64,000 nucleotides of DNA, taken from Gordonia sediminis. Its GTDB lineage: Bacteria > Actinomycetota > Actinomycetes > Mycobacteriales > Mycobacteriaceae. Below the pieces are notes generated by a model. The model did no database searches and was not told the origin of the DNA. It was given only the letters and a program-made list of their open reading frames with translations. The translations under genes were made by a program, and so were the position numbers. Shown here one piece after another: positions 25,611 through 35,353 of this stretch; the first letter of the stretch is position 1, and the number at the start of each line of letters is the position of its first letter. The stretch is taken from positions 62,001 through 126,000 of the forward strand of contig RZUM01000007.1 of the NCBI GenBank assembly GCA_004193205.1, given 5' to 3'.

Positions 25611-26103
25611 CCGGCGGCATCCGGTCGAGCGGATTGAAGCCGACAGGTACGCCGTTGGGCCCGTAGGCGTTCAGGACCTGACCGAACCCGGCGTAGATCC
25701 CGACGTGACTCGCGTCGTGCCAGAAGATGATGATGTCGCCGGGGGCCAGCGCCCAGACCGGAATCGCGTGACCGACCTTCGACTGCTGCTGGCTGGTGCG
25801 TGGCAGACGGACTCCGGCCGTGGAGAAGGCCCATTGCGTCAGCCCGGAGCAGTCCCACGAGTTGGGTCCGGTGCCACCCCACTTGTAGGGCTTGCCGAGC
25901 TGGGTGGAGGCCGCGGCAAGCGCCTGCAGACCCGCGGGCGTCGACACGGGCAGATAGATGTCCGACGAGCCCGCCGAACCCGATGAGCCCATATCCGACG
26001 ATCCACTGTCGGCAGCGGCCGGCGCGTTCGACATCAGAGGCAACGCGACCACGAGGCACGCCGAGCAGATCAGACCGGCCACACGATGTCGAAGAATCGC
26101 CAT
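25585..26103 (-). CDS. secreted NlpC/P60 family peptidoglycan hydrolase
   Basis: A 172-residue protein with an N-terminal signal peptide (hydrophobic 8-24, cleavage likely near the AAAD at 29-32), a Gly/Ser-rich linker and a C-terminal NlpC/P60 domain. Catalytic Cys85 lies in WDCSGLTQWAF and His133 in DASHVGIYAG. Proteins of this type cleave D-Glu-meso-diaminopimelate bonds in peptidoglycan stem peptides (RipA/RipB family). No peptidoglycan-binding repeat is present, so it is a minimal secreted catalytic form. Confidence 0.87.
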   Translation of the reverse strand: MAILRHRVAGLICSACLVVALPLMSNAPAAADSGSSDMGSSGSAGSSDIYLPVSTPAGLQALAAASTQLGKPYKWGGTGPNSWDCSGLTQWAFSTAGVRLPRTSQQQSKVGHAIPVWALAPGDIIIFWHDASHVGIYAGFGQVLNAYGPNGVPVGFNPLDRMPPVKTIRRLG

Positions 26104-26136
26104 GCCACCAAAGTCTGGCCGATGAGACCTGTCGTG

Positions 26137-26538
26137 TCACCAATATCCGTCAGGATCGCTGTCCGGGGACCGCGCCGCGATGATGCCTTCGGCCACGCCG
26201 TGATCGATGCTCGCCGAGAGCCGTGGGCATGTGGCCGGCACGACGCCGGGGAGCAACGCCTTCCCGGAATCCTCTGATCGCTCCAACCCTGTGCACCGTG
26301 CCCGCGCCTGCGCATTCCATTGGACGCTGGTGTGGGATGCACTGGTCTTCTTCACCATCACGCAGGCCCGACAGGTCGTGCATTGGATCTCGGCCATGCC
26401 GCCGCGCAGGTAATGGTCGCGATCGCGTTCGGTCGCCGCCTGAACGGCGGAAAGGCGCGCCGGATCGCCGTGGAAGTCGGGCGCTTTGGCCCAACCCGAA
26501 CTCCCGGTGACACCGTCCCGCCGGACCGCCCGCGTCAT
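26137..26538 (-). CDS. small Cys-rich conserved protein next to kshA
   Basis: About 133 residues, function unknown. The striking part is IQCTTCRACVMVKK, with C-x2-C-x2-C, followed about 20 residues later by another Cys (ARCTGL); this looks like a zinc or iron-sulfur binding knuckle. It begins 4 bp after the kshA stop and is probably co-transcribed with kshA. From memory, M. tuberculosis has a small hypothetical gene (Rv3527) in the same place next to kshA (Rv3526), so the pairing may be conserved. The start could be further upstream (26568), overlapping kshA. Confidence 0.65.
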   Translation of the reverse strand: MTRAVRRDGVTGSSGWAKAPDFHGDPARLSAVQAATERDRDHYLRGGMAEIQCTTCRACVMVKKTSASHTSVQWNAQARARCTGLERSEDSGKALLPGVVPATCPRLSASIDHGVAEGIIAARSPDSDPDGYW

Positions 26539-26542
26539 CGGC

Positions 26543-27763
26543 TCAGACCTCGGCCTTCTCCGACGCATCAGCCCCGGCTGCAGCTGCGGTTTCGGCTGCT
26601 TCGGTCTCCTGGCGGCGGAGATTCTGCTCGATCTCCACGCCCCAACTCTCGAGTGCCCTGCTCGTGTCGATCTCGTACTCGAACCGCTGCGTCATCTCCT
26701 CGGTGACATCGGCGGAGTCGACGTAGAACTGTTCGTACCAGCGGCGCAGCTGATAGACCGGGCCGTCCTCCTCGACCAGCAGCGGATTGTCGATGCGGGT
26801 CTTGTTCTTCCAGATCTCCACATCCTGGAGGAATCCCACCTCGACACCTGCGGTGATCTTCTGCGCCATCGACTGTGCCTGTTCGGTGGTGAGGCCCTCG
26901 GGAACCTTCGCCATCACCCCGTACATGAGGACGAAGGAGTTGGCATCGATCGGGTAGTGACAGTTGGTCAGGATGGTCTCGATCGCGAAATCGCCGTAGT
27001 ACTGCACCATCGGGTTGAGCATGTAGGCCGGACCGTAATAGGCGGCGACGGACTCGAGTCGACTGTCACCGTAGTTCGTCCCGAACGACACGTCGGGCCG
27101 CCCGTGGGAGTTCATGTACTGGGCGGCGATCTCGCCCTCGAAAACGTTCTTGAAGTAGTCCGGCAGTGCGTAGTGCACGTAGTAGAAGTGCGCCATGTCG
27201 ACGACGTTGTCGATGATCTCGCGGCAGTTGGAACCCTCGATGACGATGCGGTTCCACGTCCAGCCGGTCCATTCCTGGGTACCGACCTCATCGAGTTCGG
27301 GGATGACGCAGTCGGAGGGCGGCGGATTGCGCTCGGGATCGTGGTAGACGAACACCTGGCCGTTGCGGACCATCGTCGGCCAGGCGCGCGTCTTCGCCAG
27401 CTTCGGGTTCCGCTTGGCGTACGGTACGCCGGCACATCGGCCGTTGCCCTTCCAGAGCCAGCCATGGAATGGGCACGCGACGTTGCCGTCCTTGATGCTT
27501 CCCTGGCTGAGGTCCCCACCCATGTGGCGGCAGTAGGCGTCGAGGATGTTGATGTTGTCGTCCTGATCGGCCCACACCACCAACTTCGTGCCGAACGCCT
27601 GCACGGAATGCGGCTTCCCGTCGGTGAACTCGTCGACCAGGCCGAGGCAATGCCAGCCGCGCGCGAACCGCGACGGAGGAGCGCCCGTGTCGATCTCACG
27701 AATGGGTGTCCCTGCCTCGGGTGTCCCTGCCTCGGGTGCCGCTGCCTCGGGTATCGCTGACAT
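26543..27763 (-). CDS. kshA: 3-ketosteroid 9-alpha-monooxygenase, oxygenase component
   Basis: Rieske oxygenase that 9-alpha-hydroxylates 3-ketosteroids and so opens ring B during sterol catabolism; electrons come from the reductase KshB. Of 406 residues, the Rieske cluster is bound by Cys78-x-His80 (YCRHMGG) and Cys97-x2-His100 (CPFHGW). The mononuclear iron His pair is His192 and His197 in DMAHFYYVHY. The N-terminus carries an extra Pro/Glu/Ala/Gly/Thr stretch encoded by 15-bp tandem repeats, making it about 20 residues longer than usual. KstR-type operators lie in the divergent region shared with hsaA. A KshB-type reductase is present far away at 57.4-58.4 kb. Confidence 0.92.
   Translation of the reverse strand: MSAIPEAAAPEAGTPEAGTPIREIDTGAPPSRFARGWHCLGLVDEFTDGKPHSVQAFGTKLVVWADQDDNINILDAYCRHMGGDLSQGSIKDGNVACPFHGWLWKGNGRCAGVPYAKRNPKLAKTRAWPTMVRNGQVFVYHDPERNPPPSDCVIPELDEVGTQEWTGWTWNRIVIEGSNCREIIDNVVDMAHFYYVHYALPDYFKNVFEGEIAAQYMNSHGRPDVSFGTNYGDSRLESVAAYYGPAYMLNPMVQYYGDFAIETILTNCHYPIDANSFVLMYGVMAKVPEGLTTEQAQSMAQKITAGVEVGFLQDVEIWKNKTRIDNPLLVEEDGPVYQLRRWYEQFYVDSADVTEEMTQRFEYEIDTSRALESWGVEIEQNLRRQETEAAETAAAAGADASEKAEV
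27704..27748. repeat. 15-bp tandem repeat in the kshA N-terminal coding region
   Basis: Three head-to-tail units based on GGGTGTCCCTGCCTC: 27704-27718 and 27719-27733 are identical, 27734-27748 has two changes, and a partial unit follows. They are in frame and encode repeated E-A-G-T-P-like pentapeptides at the start of KshA. Copy number could vary between strains without a frameshift. Confidence 0.85.
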
Positions 27764-27829
27764 CCGCCACTCCTGTCATCCGACGATGCATGACTCGCTC
27801 ATTCGGCGCGAATCGCCTCACGCCAATAC

Positions 27830-27843
27830 TAGAACATGTTACA
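27830..27843. promoter_or_regulatory. KstR operator (perfect match)
   Basis: TAGAACATGTTACA matches the published KstR consensus TnnAACnnGTTnnA at every fixed base. It lies 67 bp upstream of the kshA start in the region shared with hsaA. KstR is the TetR-family repressor of cholesterol side-chain and ring A/B genes, released by a steroid CoA-thioester. Confidence 0.85.
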
Positions 27844-27921
27844 GAAATGGTGAGCGGATCGGACCTCCGGGTGGGGATCGGGCCAGGATGTGGGCCCAAA
27901 GTCCCACTGCTCGACATAAAT

Positions 27922-27935
27922 GAGAACGTGTTCTA
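27922..27935. promoter_or_regulatory. KstR-like operator (one mismatch)
   Basis: GAGAACGTGTTCTA matches TnnAACnnGTTnnA except for the first base, with AGAAC/GTTCT half-sites. It lies on the hsaA side of the kshA-hsaA divergent region, 66 bp before the hsaA ATG, and probably controls the rightward operon. Confidence 0.75.
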
Positions 27936-28000
27936 ATCTCAGAACTGACGGGAACCAGGGCGACCGCGTGGTCGTCGCGCACAGACGAGGAGCGGACGAG

Positions 28001-30144
<2,144 letters not shown>

Positions 30145-30145
30145 C

Positions 30146-30718
30146 ATGACCCGGACTCCGTACGGCTCCGCGGATTTCGATTCGCGACAGTTCCGGACCG
30201 CGATGGGACAGTTCTGCACCGGCGTCACCGTCATCACCACGCTCGACGCCGACGGCGCGCCCGTCGGCTTCGCCTGTCAGTCGTTCGCGGCGCTGTCGCT
30301 CGACCCGCCGCTGGTGTTGTTCTGCCCGAAGAAGACGTCGCGGAGCTGGCAGATCATCGAACAGACCGGCCAGTTCTGCGTGAACGTCTTGTCCAACCGC
30401 CAGCAGGACGTCAGTGCGGCCTTCGGCGCACCCGGCGACGACAAGTTCCGCAACGTCACCTGGGACCCGTCGCCCGCGGGTCTGCCGGTGATCCGGCACG
30501 GCCTCACCTGGGTCGAATGCGACGTGGAACGCGTGACCGACGGCGGCGATCACCACATCGTCATCGGACGCGCGCTCACCCTCGGAGAAGTGTTGCAGGA
30601 CAAGCCGTTGCTGTTCTATCGCGGCGGTTACCTGTCGACCGAACATCCTCGGGTCACACCCGCGCAGGCCGAGTTGGAGAGCTTCCTCACCTGGACCGGA
30701 GGCGATACGTGGCTGTGA
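30146..30718 (+). CDS. hsaB: flavin reductase component of 3-HSA hydroxylase
   Basis: A 190-residue NADH:flavin reductase of the HpaC/flavin-reductase-like family that supplies reduced flavin to HsaA. Seen: FRTAMGQFCTGVTVITT at the N-terminus, GFACQSFAALSLDPPLVLFC, and a late FYRGGYLS. It starts 1 bp past the hsaC stop and overlaps the next gene by 10 bp, so it is embedded in a tightly packed operon. Confidence 0.88.
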   Translation: MTRTPYGSADFDSRQFRTAMGQFCTGVTVITTLDADGAPVGFACQSFAALSLDPPLVLFCPKKTSRSWQIIEQTGQFCVNVLSNRQQDVSAAFGAPGDDKFRNVTWDPSPAGLPVIRHGLTWVECDVERVTDGGDHHIVIGRALTLGEVLQDKPLLFYRGGYLSTEHPRVTPAQAELESFLTWTGGDTWL

Positions 30719-31899
30719 TCGCGCGGCCGACGGATGTGACCAAGCCGCTGACCGACGCGATCGCCGAGGCCGAGAAACTCATCGCCTCGGCGCGGTTCGT
30801 CGAGACCGAGCAGGACCTGGCCGAGGGATACGACTACCTCGCCGGGAGTGTCGCGGCAATCGTGCAGCTGGTCCGATCCCGGCAACTCAGCCATCCGAAC
30901 TTCGTGACGTCCACCGGGCCGATGACCAAGATGGGCCTCGACAACCCCGACACACTCTATTACCACGCCGACATCGAGCCCGACGGAACCTACCTGGTGC
31001 GTGGACATCGTGGCAGCACAGTGGATCTGAGTTTCCAGGTGCTCACCGGCGATTACACCCCCGACGCGGTGCCCGGCGGCGACGACGCCTTCGACGACCG
31101 TCGGATCGTGATCGACGCGAACGGCGATTTCGCGATCACCTTCGGCCCGCCCGTCGACACCGACCGTGACGACTACTTCGTCCTCGCCGACGGCGCCACG
31201 ATGCTCGCCGTCCGCGAGGTCTACGGCGACTGGACTCAGCACAAGGGCACCATCGTGATCGAACGCGTCGACACCGTCGGCACCGCGCCCGACGAGCCCG
31301 AACTCGCCCGTGTGGTCCGCCGCTACGCGACCGCCGGCAAGATGCTCACTGCACGGATCAACACCTGGTTCAATTTCCCGAAATGGTTCTACCTCGACGA
31401 GCCCGTCAACACCCTCACCACACCGCGCCGGACCCCGGGCGGGCTCGCCACCCAGTACTCCTCGGTCGGCCACTACCGGCTCGCCGACAACGAGGCCATG
31501 ATCGTCACGGTGCCGAAGTCGGATGCGCCCTACCAGGGTTTTCAGCTCGGCAGCATGTGGTACATCTCCCTGGATTACGTCAACCATCAGACCAGCCTCA
31601 ATTCGGCCCAGGCGCAAGTCGACCCGGACGGCATGATCCGGATGGTCATCGCCCGACGCAATCCCGGGGTGGCGAATTGGATCGAGACCACCGGACGGAT
31701 CACCGGCATCATGCAGTTCCGTTGGCAGCGGGTCGATCATCCCATCCGGCCGGAGGATGGTCCGAGCGCGCAGGTCATCGACATCGACGATCTGCGTGAA
31801 CATCTGCCCTATTTCTCCGACAACGTCATCGACGAAGCCGGTTGGGCCGACCGAATCGCGGCGCGGCAACGTGCGTTCGCGGAGAGGATGCTGGGATGA
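30709..31899 (+). CDS. DUF1214-like protein of steroid operon
   Basis: A 396-residue soluble protein with the C-terminal pattern of DUF1214-type proteins (YSSVGHYRLADNEAMIV, GSMWYISLDYVNHQTSLN, late WIETTGRITGIM). Biochemical role unknown. The GTG at 30709 is chosen because GGAGG lies 6 bp upstream; it overlaps hsaB by 10 bp and the next gene by 4 bp (ATGA). From memory, M. tuberculosis Rv3531c (about 375 residues) sits with an SDR (Rv3530c) and a sulfotransferase (Rv3529c) near kshA, the same trio seen here. That suggests a conserved but unsolved step of steroid metabolism. Confidence 0.75.
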   Translation: MAVIARPTDVTKPLTDAIAEAEKLIASARFVETEQDLAEGYDYLAGSVAAIVQLVRSRQLSHPNFVTSTGPMTKMGLDNPDTLYYHADIEPDGTYLVRGHRGSTVDLSFQVLTGDYTPDAVPGGDDAFDDRRIVIDANGDFAITFGPPVDTDRDDYFVLADGATMLAVREVYGDWTQHKGTIVIERVDTVGTAPDEPELARVVRRYATAGKMLTARINTWFNFPKWFYLDEPVNTLTTPRRTPGGLATQYSSVGHYRLADNEAMIVTVPKSDAPYQGFQLGSMWYISLDYVNHQTSLNSAQAQVDPDGMIRMVIARRNPGVANWIETTGRITGIMQFRWQRVDHPIRPEDGPSAQVIDIDDLREHLPYFSDNVIDEAGWADRIAARQRAFAERMLG

Positions 31900-32684
31900 C
31901 GCCGACAGGGCTGCTCGCCGACAAGGTCGTCGTGGTGTCCGGGGTGGGACCGGGCCTGGGGCGCTCCATCGGCCTGCGTGTTGCGGCGGCCGGTGCGAGG
32001 GTGGTGTTGGCCGCCCGCACCGAATCACGACTCAAGGAGGTGGCCGACGAGATCGCCGGCGCCGGTGGCACATCGCTGGTGGTGCCGACCGACATCGCCG
32101 ACGACGACGCCGTCGCCGATCTGGTCGGATCCAGCCTTGACGAGTTCGGACGTGTCGATGTGGTGATCAACAACGCGTTTGCACTGCCGTCGATGAAACC
32201 GTTGGCACGCACCGATTTCGACCAGATCACCGCAAGCCTGGACCTGACCGTCCTCGGTACCCTGCGGGTCATCAAGGCCTTCACCGATGCGCTCGCGAAG
32301 ACGAACGGCGCCATCGTCAACGTCAACTCGATGGTCATCCGGCATTCCGAACCCCGCTACGGCAGCTACAAGATGGCCAAGTCAGCGTTGCTCGCGATGT
32401 CGCAGACCCTCGCGACCGAACTGGGGGACAAGGGCATCCGGATCAATTCGGTCGCACCCGGCTACATCTGGGACGACCAGCTCAAATGGTACTTCGGCGA
32501 GGTCGCCAAGAAATACGGGATCACACCCGAACAGGTCTATGAGCAGACCGCGAGCCGCTCGGACCTCAAGAGACTCCCGGAGCCGGACGAGATCGCCGAG
32601 GCCGTGGTGTTCCTCGCCTCTCCGATGGCGAGCGCGATCACCGGCCACACCCTCGACGTGAACTGCGGTGAATACCATGACTGA
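31896..32684 (+). CDS. SDR family oxidoreductase of steroid operon
   Basis: A 262-residue classical short-chain dehydrogenase. The NAD(P) site is SGVGPGLGRSIG (16-27 region), with VINNAF in the middle and the catalytic Tyr and Lys in YGSYKMAKSA. An Asp-x-Asn ending (TLDVNCGEYHD) is typical for this family. Placement in the KstR-controlled operon suggests a hydroxysteroid or a CoA-linked intermediate as substrate. It is coupled to both neighbours by overlaps (4 bp upstream, 8 bp downstream). Confidence 0.85.
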   Translation: MTPTGLLADKVVVVSGVGPGLGRSIGLRVAAAGARVVLAARTESRLKEVADEIAGAGGTSLVVPTDIADDDAVADLVGSSLDEFGRVDVVINNAFALPSMKPLARTDFDQITASLDLTVLGTLRVIKAFTDALAKTNGAIVNVNSMVIRHSEPRYGSYKMAKSALLAMSQTLATELGDKGIRINSVAPGYIWDDQLKWYFGEVAKKYGITPEQVYEQTASRSDLKRLPEPDEIAEAVVFLASPMASAITGHTLDVNCGEYHD

Positions 32685-33819
32685 TGCGGCACGCATCAAC
32701 GTCGGCACGGTCACCGATTTACACGAATCGGCCACCCGGGCAACCGGTCTCGACGACTTCGGCGACCCGGACTACCTCGACGCGCTCGAGGTTCTCCTCG
32801 AGTCCTACGCCCGCGATGCCGAACTCACCGAACTGGGCAGCAAGATGTCCAGGTTCTTCCTGAAGGGCGCGTTGATCGCGCGGCTGCTGTCGGAGGCGTC
32901 GTGGCGGGCCAACCCGTCGTATCTCGACGTGCCGATCACACGACCGGTCTTCGTCACGGGTCTGCCGCGCACCGGCACGACGGCGCTGCATCGGCTGCTC
33001 TCCGCGGACCCCGCGCATCAAGGGTTGCAGATGTGGCTCGCGGAGTTTCCGCAACCCCGGCCGCCCCGCGACACCTGGGCGCAGAATCCGGTCTACCGGC
33101 AGATCAATGCCGGCCTCGAGAAGCACCACGTCGACAACCCCGAGTTCATGGGCCTGCACTACCTGGAGGCCGGCGAGGTCGAAGAGTGCTGGCAGTTGTT
33201 GCGGCAGAACGTCATGTCGATTTCGTACGAGTCACTGGCCTACCTTCCGACCTACTCGCGGTGGCTGTCGGAGCAGGACTGGACGCCCGCCTACCGGCGA
33301 CACCGGCGGAACCTGCAAATGATCGGGCTCCATGATCCCGAGAAGCGCTGGGTCCTGAAGAACCCGAGTCACATGTTCGCCCTGGACGCTCTCATGGCCG
33401 TCTATCCCGATGCCCTTGTCATCCAGACGCATCGCCCACCGGAGACCATCATCGCCTCCATGTGCAGCCTTGCCGAGCACGCGACACCGGGCTGGTCGAC
33501 GACCTTCGTCGGCGACCGAATCGGTGCGACACAACTCGAACTCTGGTCCCGCGGGCTGCGCGAGTTCGAGGCCGCACGGCGCCGATACAACCCGGATCAG
33601 TTCCTGGACATCGACTTCGATGATCTCCGTGGCGACCCGTTCGGTACTGTGGAGCGTGTCTATACCGCCCTCGGGGCGGAACTGTCGGAGCCGGCGCGCG
33701 CCGCGATGACCGCCCTCGACGACGAGAGCCGCACCGGAGACCGTAAGCCGCAGCACCGCTACAGCCTGGCCGACTACGGCCTGACGGAATCCTCGGTCAA
33801 AGCGGCTTTCGTGACCTGA
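32677..33819 (+). CDS. sulfotransferase family protein
   Basis: A 380-residue protein of the mycobacterial sulfotransferase family. The PAPS 5'-phosphosulfate loop is GLPRTGTT at 95-102, and a 3'-phosphate-binding region follows in LVIQTHRPPETI. Whether it truly transfers sulfate in steroid catabolism is unknown; related proteins in M. tuberculosis (Rv3529c type) are in the KstR regulon by my recollection. The window also encodes CysDNC (makes PAPS) and CysQ (removes PAP), so the cofactor cycle is available. The 3' end overlaps the acyltransferase gene on the other strand by 46 bp. Confidence 0.82.
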   Translation: MTDAARINVGTVTDLHESATRATGLDDFGDPDYLDALEVLLESYARDAELTELGSKMSRFFLKGALIARLLSEASWRANPSYLDVPITRPVFVTGLPRTGTTALHRLLSADPAHQGLQMWLAEFPQPRPPRDTWAQNPVYRQINAGLEKHHVDNPEFMGLHYLEAGEVEECWQLLRQNVMSISYESLAYLPTYSRWLSEQDWTPAYRRHRRNLQMIGLHDPEKRWVLKNPSHMFALDALMAVYPDALVIQTHRPPETIIASMCSLAEHATPGWSTTFVGDRIGATQLELWSRGLREFEAARRRYNPDQFLDIDFDDLRGDPFGTVERVYTALGAELSEPARAAMTALDDESRTGDRKPQHRYSLADYGLTESSVKAAFVT

Positions 33820-35237
33820 TCGACCACGGTCAGTCCGACCGCTGTGCGCTGTGCCGCCAGGGCAAGGATCTCGTCGAATCCCTCCCGGATGCACGCGGTC
33901 AGTTCGTCCGGATCGCTCACCGCGGCGGGGTCGCTGTTGATGCCGAGGAGCACGCGGCCGGCGTAGGAGAGCAGAGCGATGTTGGTTGCCGCACCGCCCT
34001 TCGGCGCGAACGGGATGACTGCGGTGACCTTGGCTCCGGCCATGTACACATCGACTGGTGGCCCGGGCACGTTGGTGGCCACGAAGTCGACCCCCTTCAT
34101 CATCGACCCGACGGCCATCGTGGTGACCTGGCGCGGCAGTGCGGTCAGCAACCGGTAGAGGACCCCGGAAACGCCAAGCGCCGGATCATGCTGGGCGCCT
34201 TGCAGGATCGGGCGCAGCTGACTTATCCGCTCCACGGGGTCGTCGATGTCGGTCGGGACGACGAAGCGCGCCGGAATCCACCGGTTCCCACCCGGCGCAT
34301 CGGTCTCGGTCCGGTTGCTGACCGGCATGTTGACCCGGAGCGCGTGAACATCGGTTCCCTGCCGTAGGTGGTATCGCCGCAGTCCACCCGCCACGGCAGC
34401 GACGAACACGTCGTTGATCGTGGACTCGGTCGCGGTCGCGACAGCCTGGAGATCGGGGAGCGGGAACTCGAGGGTGGTGAAGGCGACCGAGAGCGAGCGG
34501 TTCTTCATGAGCGGCGACAGTGGTGGTCCCTGCGGCGCGATCATTTTCGCGGTCGCGACGGTCAGCACGCCGGCCGCGATGGTGGAATCGATCGGGTTGG
34601 TCAGCAGGTCTTTCGTGGCGCCGACGAAGCGTCCGGCGGCCGCGGACAAGTCCGACACGATCTCCTGCGCCTCGAAGTCCGTCGCCTGCCGGATCCTGTC
34701 CACGAGGTTGGCGTGGTGGGGGACGGGCGCCTTGGGTAACGGTCCCAGATCGGGGGGCTCAGGCGTGCGGTCGAAGAGAACCGAGCTCATCTGCATGCCG
34801 CCCATGCCGTCGGTGATCGAGTGATGGATCTTGAGGATCACGGCCGCCGCGCCGTCGTCCAGGTCGGTCAGCACCGCCATCTCCCATAGCGGGCGTGCGT
34901 GATCGAAGTCCTGCTCGCTCATCCGCTCCGCGTACTCCAGGACGTCGGAGGGAGCGCCGTGGCGACGTGGCAGGCGCCGGAAGCGGATGTGATAGTCGAA
35001 ATCGAAGTTGGGGTCGGTCTCCCAGCGTGGCGGTGCCACCGATATCGAACTCCCCACCGGGCGCTGCCTGAGCTTGGGGTAGACCCGTGACCAGCGGTCG
35101 CATCGCTCCAGAAGCGCCGATCGGTCGGGCTCGCCGTCGGTCATCACGACCACCGTGATGACCGAACGCAACAGTGGATCGCCTTCGACGCCGAACAACA
35201 CCGCGTCGACCGAGCCCATCCGAGGATCGTTCGCCAT
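33774..35237 (-). CDS. wax ester synthase/diacylglycerol acyltransferase family protein
   Basis: WS/DGAT-type acyltransferase (487 residues) that would esterify diacylglycerol or fatty alcohol with acyl-CoA to make storage lipid. The catalytic motif HHxxxDG is present as HHSITDG (His138, His139, Asp143). The C-terminal WES domain is seen in NVPGPP and NIALLSYAGRVLLGINSDP. The ATG at 35237 gives the usual start before RMGSVDAVLFG; a longer frame exists. Mycolata often carry many paralogues. The gene is convergent with the sulfotransferase (46 bp overlap) and divergent from the HNH protein. Confidence 0.86.
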   Translation of the reverse strand: MANDPRMGSVDAVLFGVEGDPLLRSVITVVVMTDGEPDRSALLERCDRWSRVYPKLRQRPVGSSISVAPPRWETDPNFDFDYHIRFRRLPRRHGAPSDVLEYAERMSEQDFDHARPLWEMAVLTDLDDGAAAVILKIHHSITDGMGGMQMSSVLFDRTPEPPDLGPLPKAPVPHHANLVDRIRQATDFEAQEIVSDLSAAAGRFVGATKDLLTNPIDSTIAAGVLTVATAKMIAPQGPPLSPLMKNRSLSVAFTTLEFPLPDLQAVATATESTINDVFVAAVAGGLRRYHLRQGTDVHALRVNMPVSNRTETDAPGGNRWIPARFVVPTDIDDPVERISQLRPILQGAQHDPALGVSGVLYRLLTALPRQVTTMAVGSMMKGVDFVATNVPGPPVDVYMAGAKVTAVIPFAPKGGAATNIALLSYAGRVLLGINSDPAAVSDPDELTACIREGFDEILALAAQRTAVGLTVVDQVTKAALTEDSVRP

Positions 35238-35353
35238 ACCGAGATTGTGCTCCACCGACCGGAATGCCGGAGCGGATCTGCCGAGCGGGTGACCTTCGTC
35301 CCGGGCGCGCGACACCGACCAATCCTGTCGGTGGGTGGCGCTATTGTGCACAT

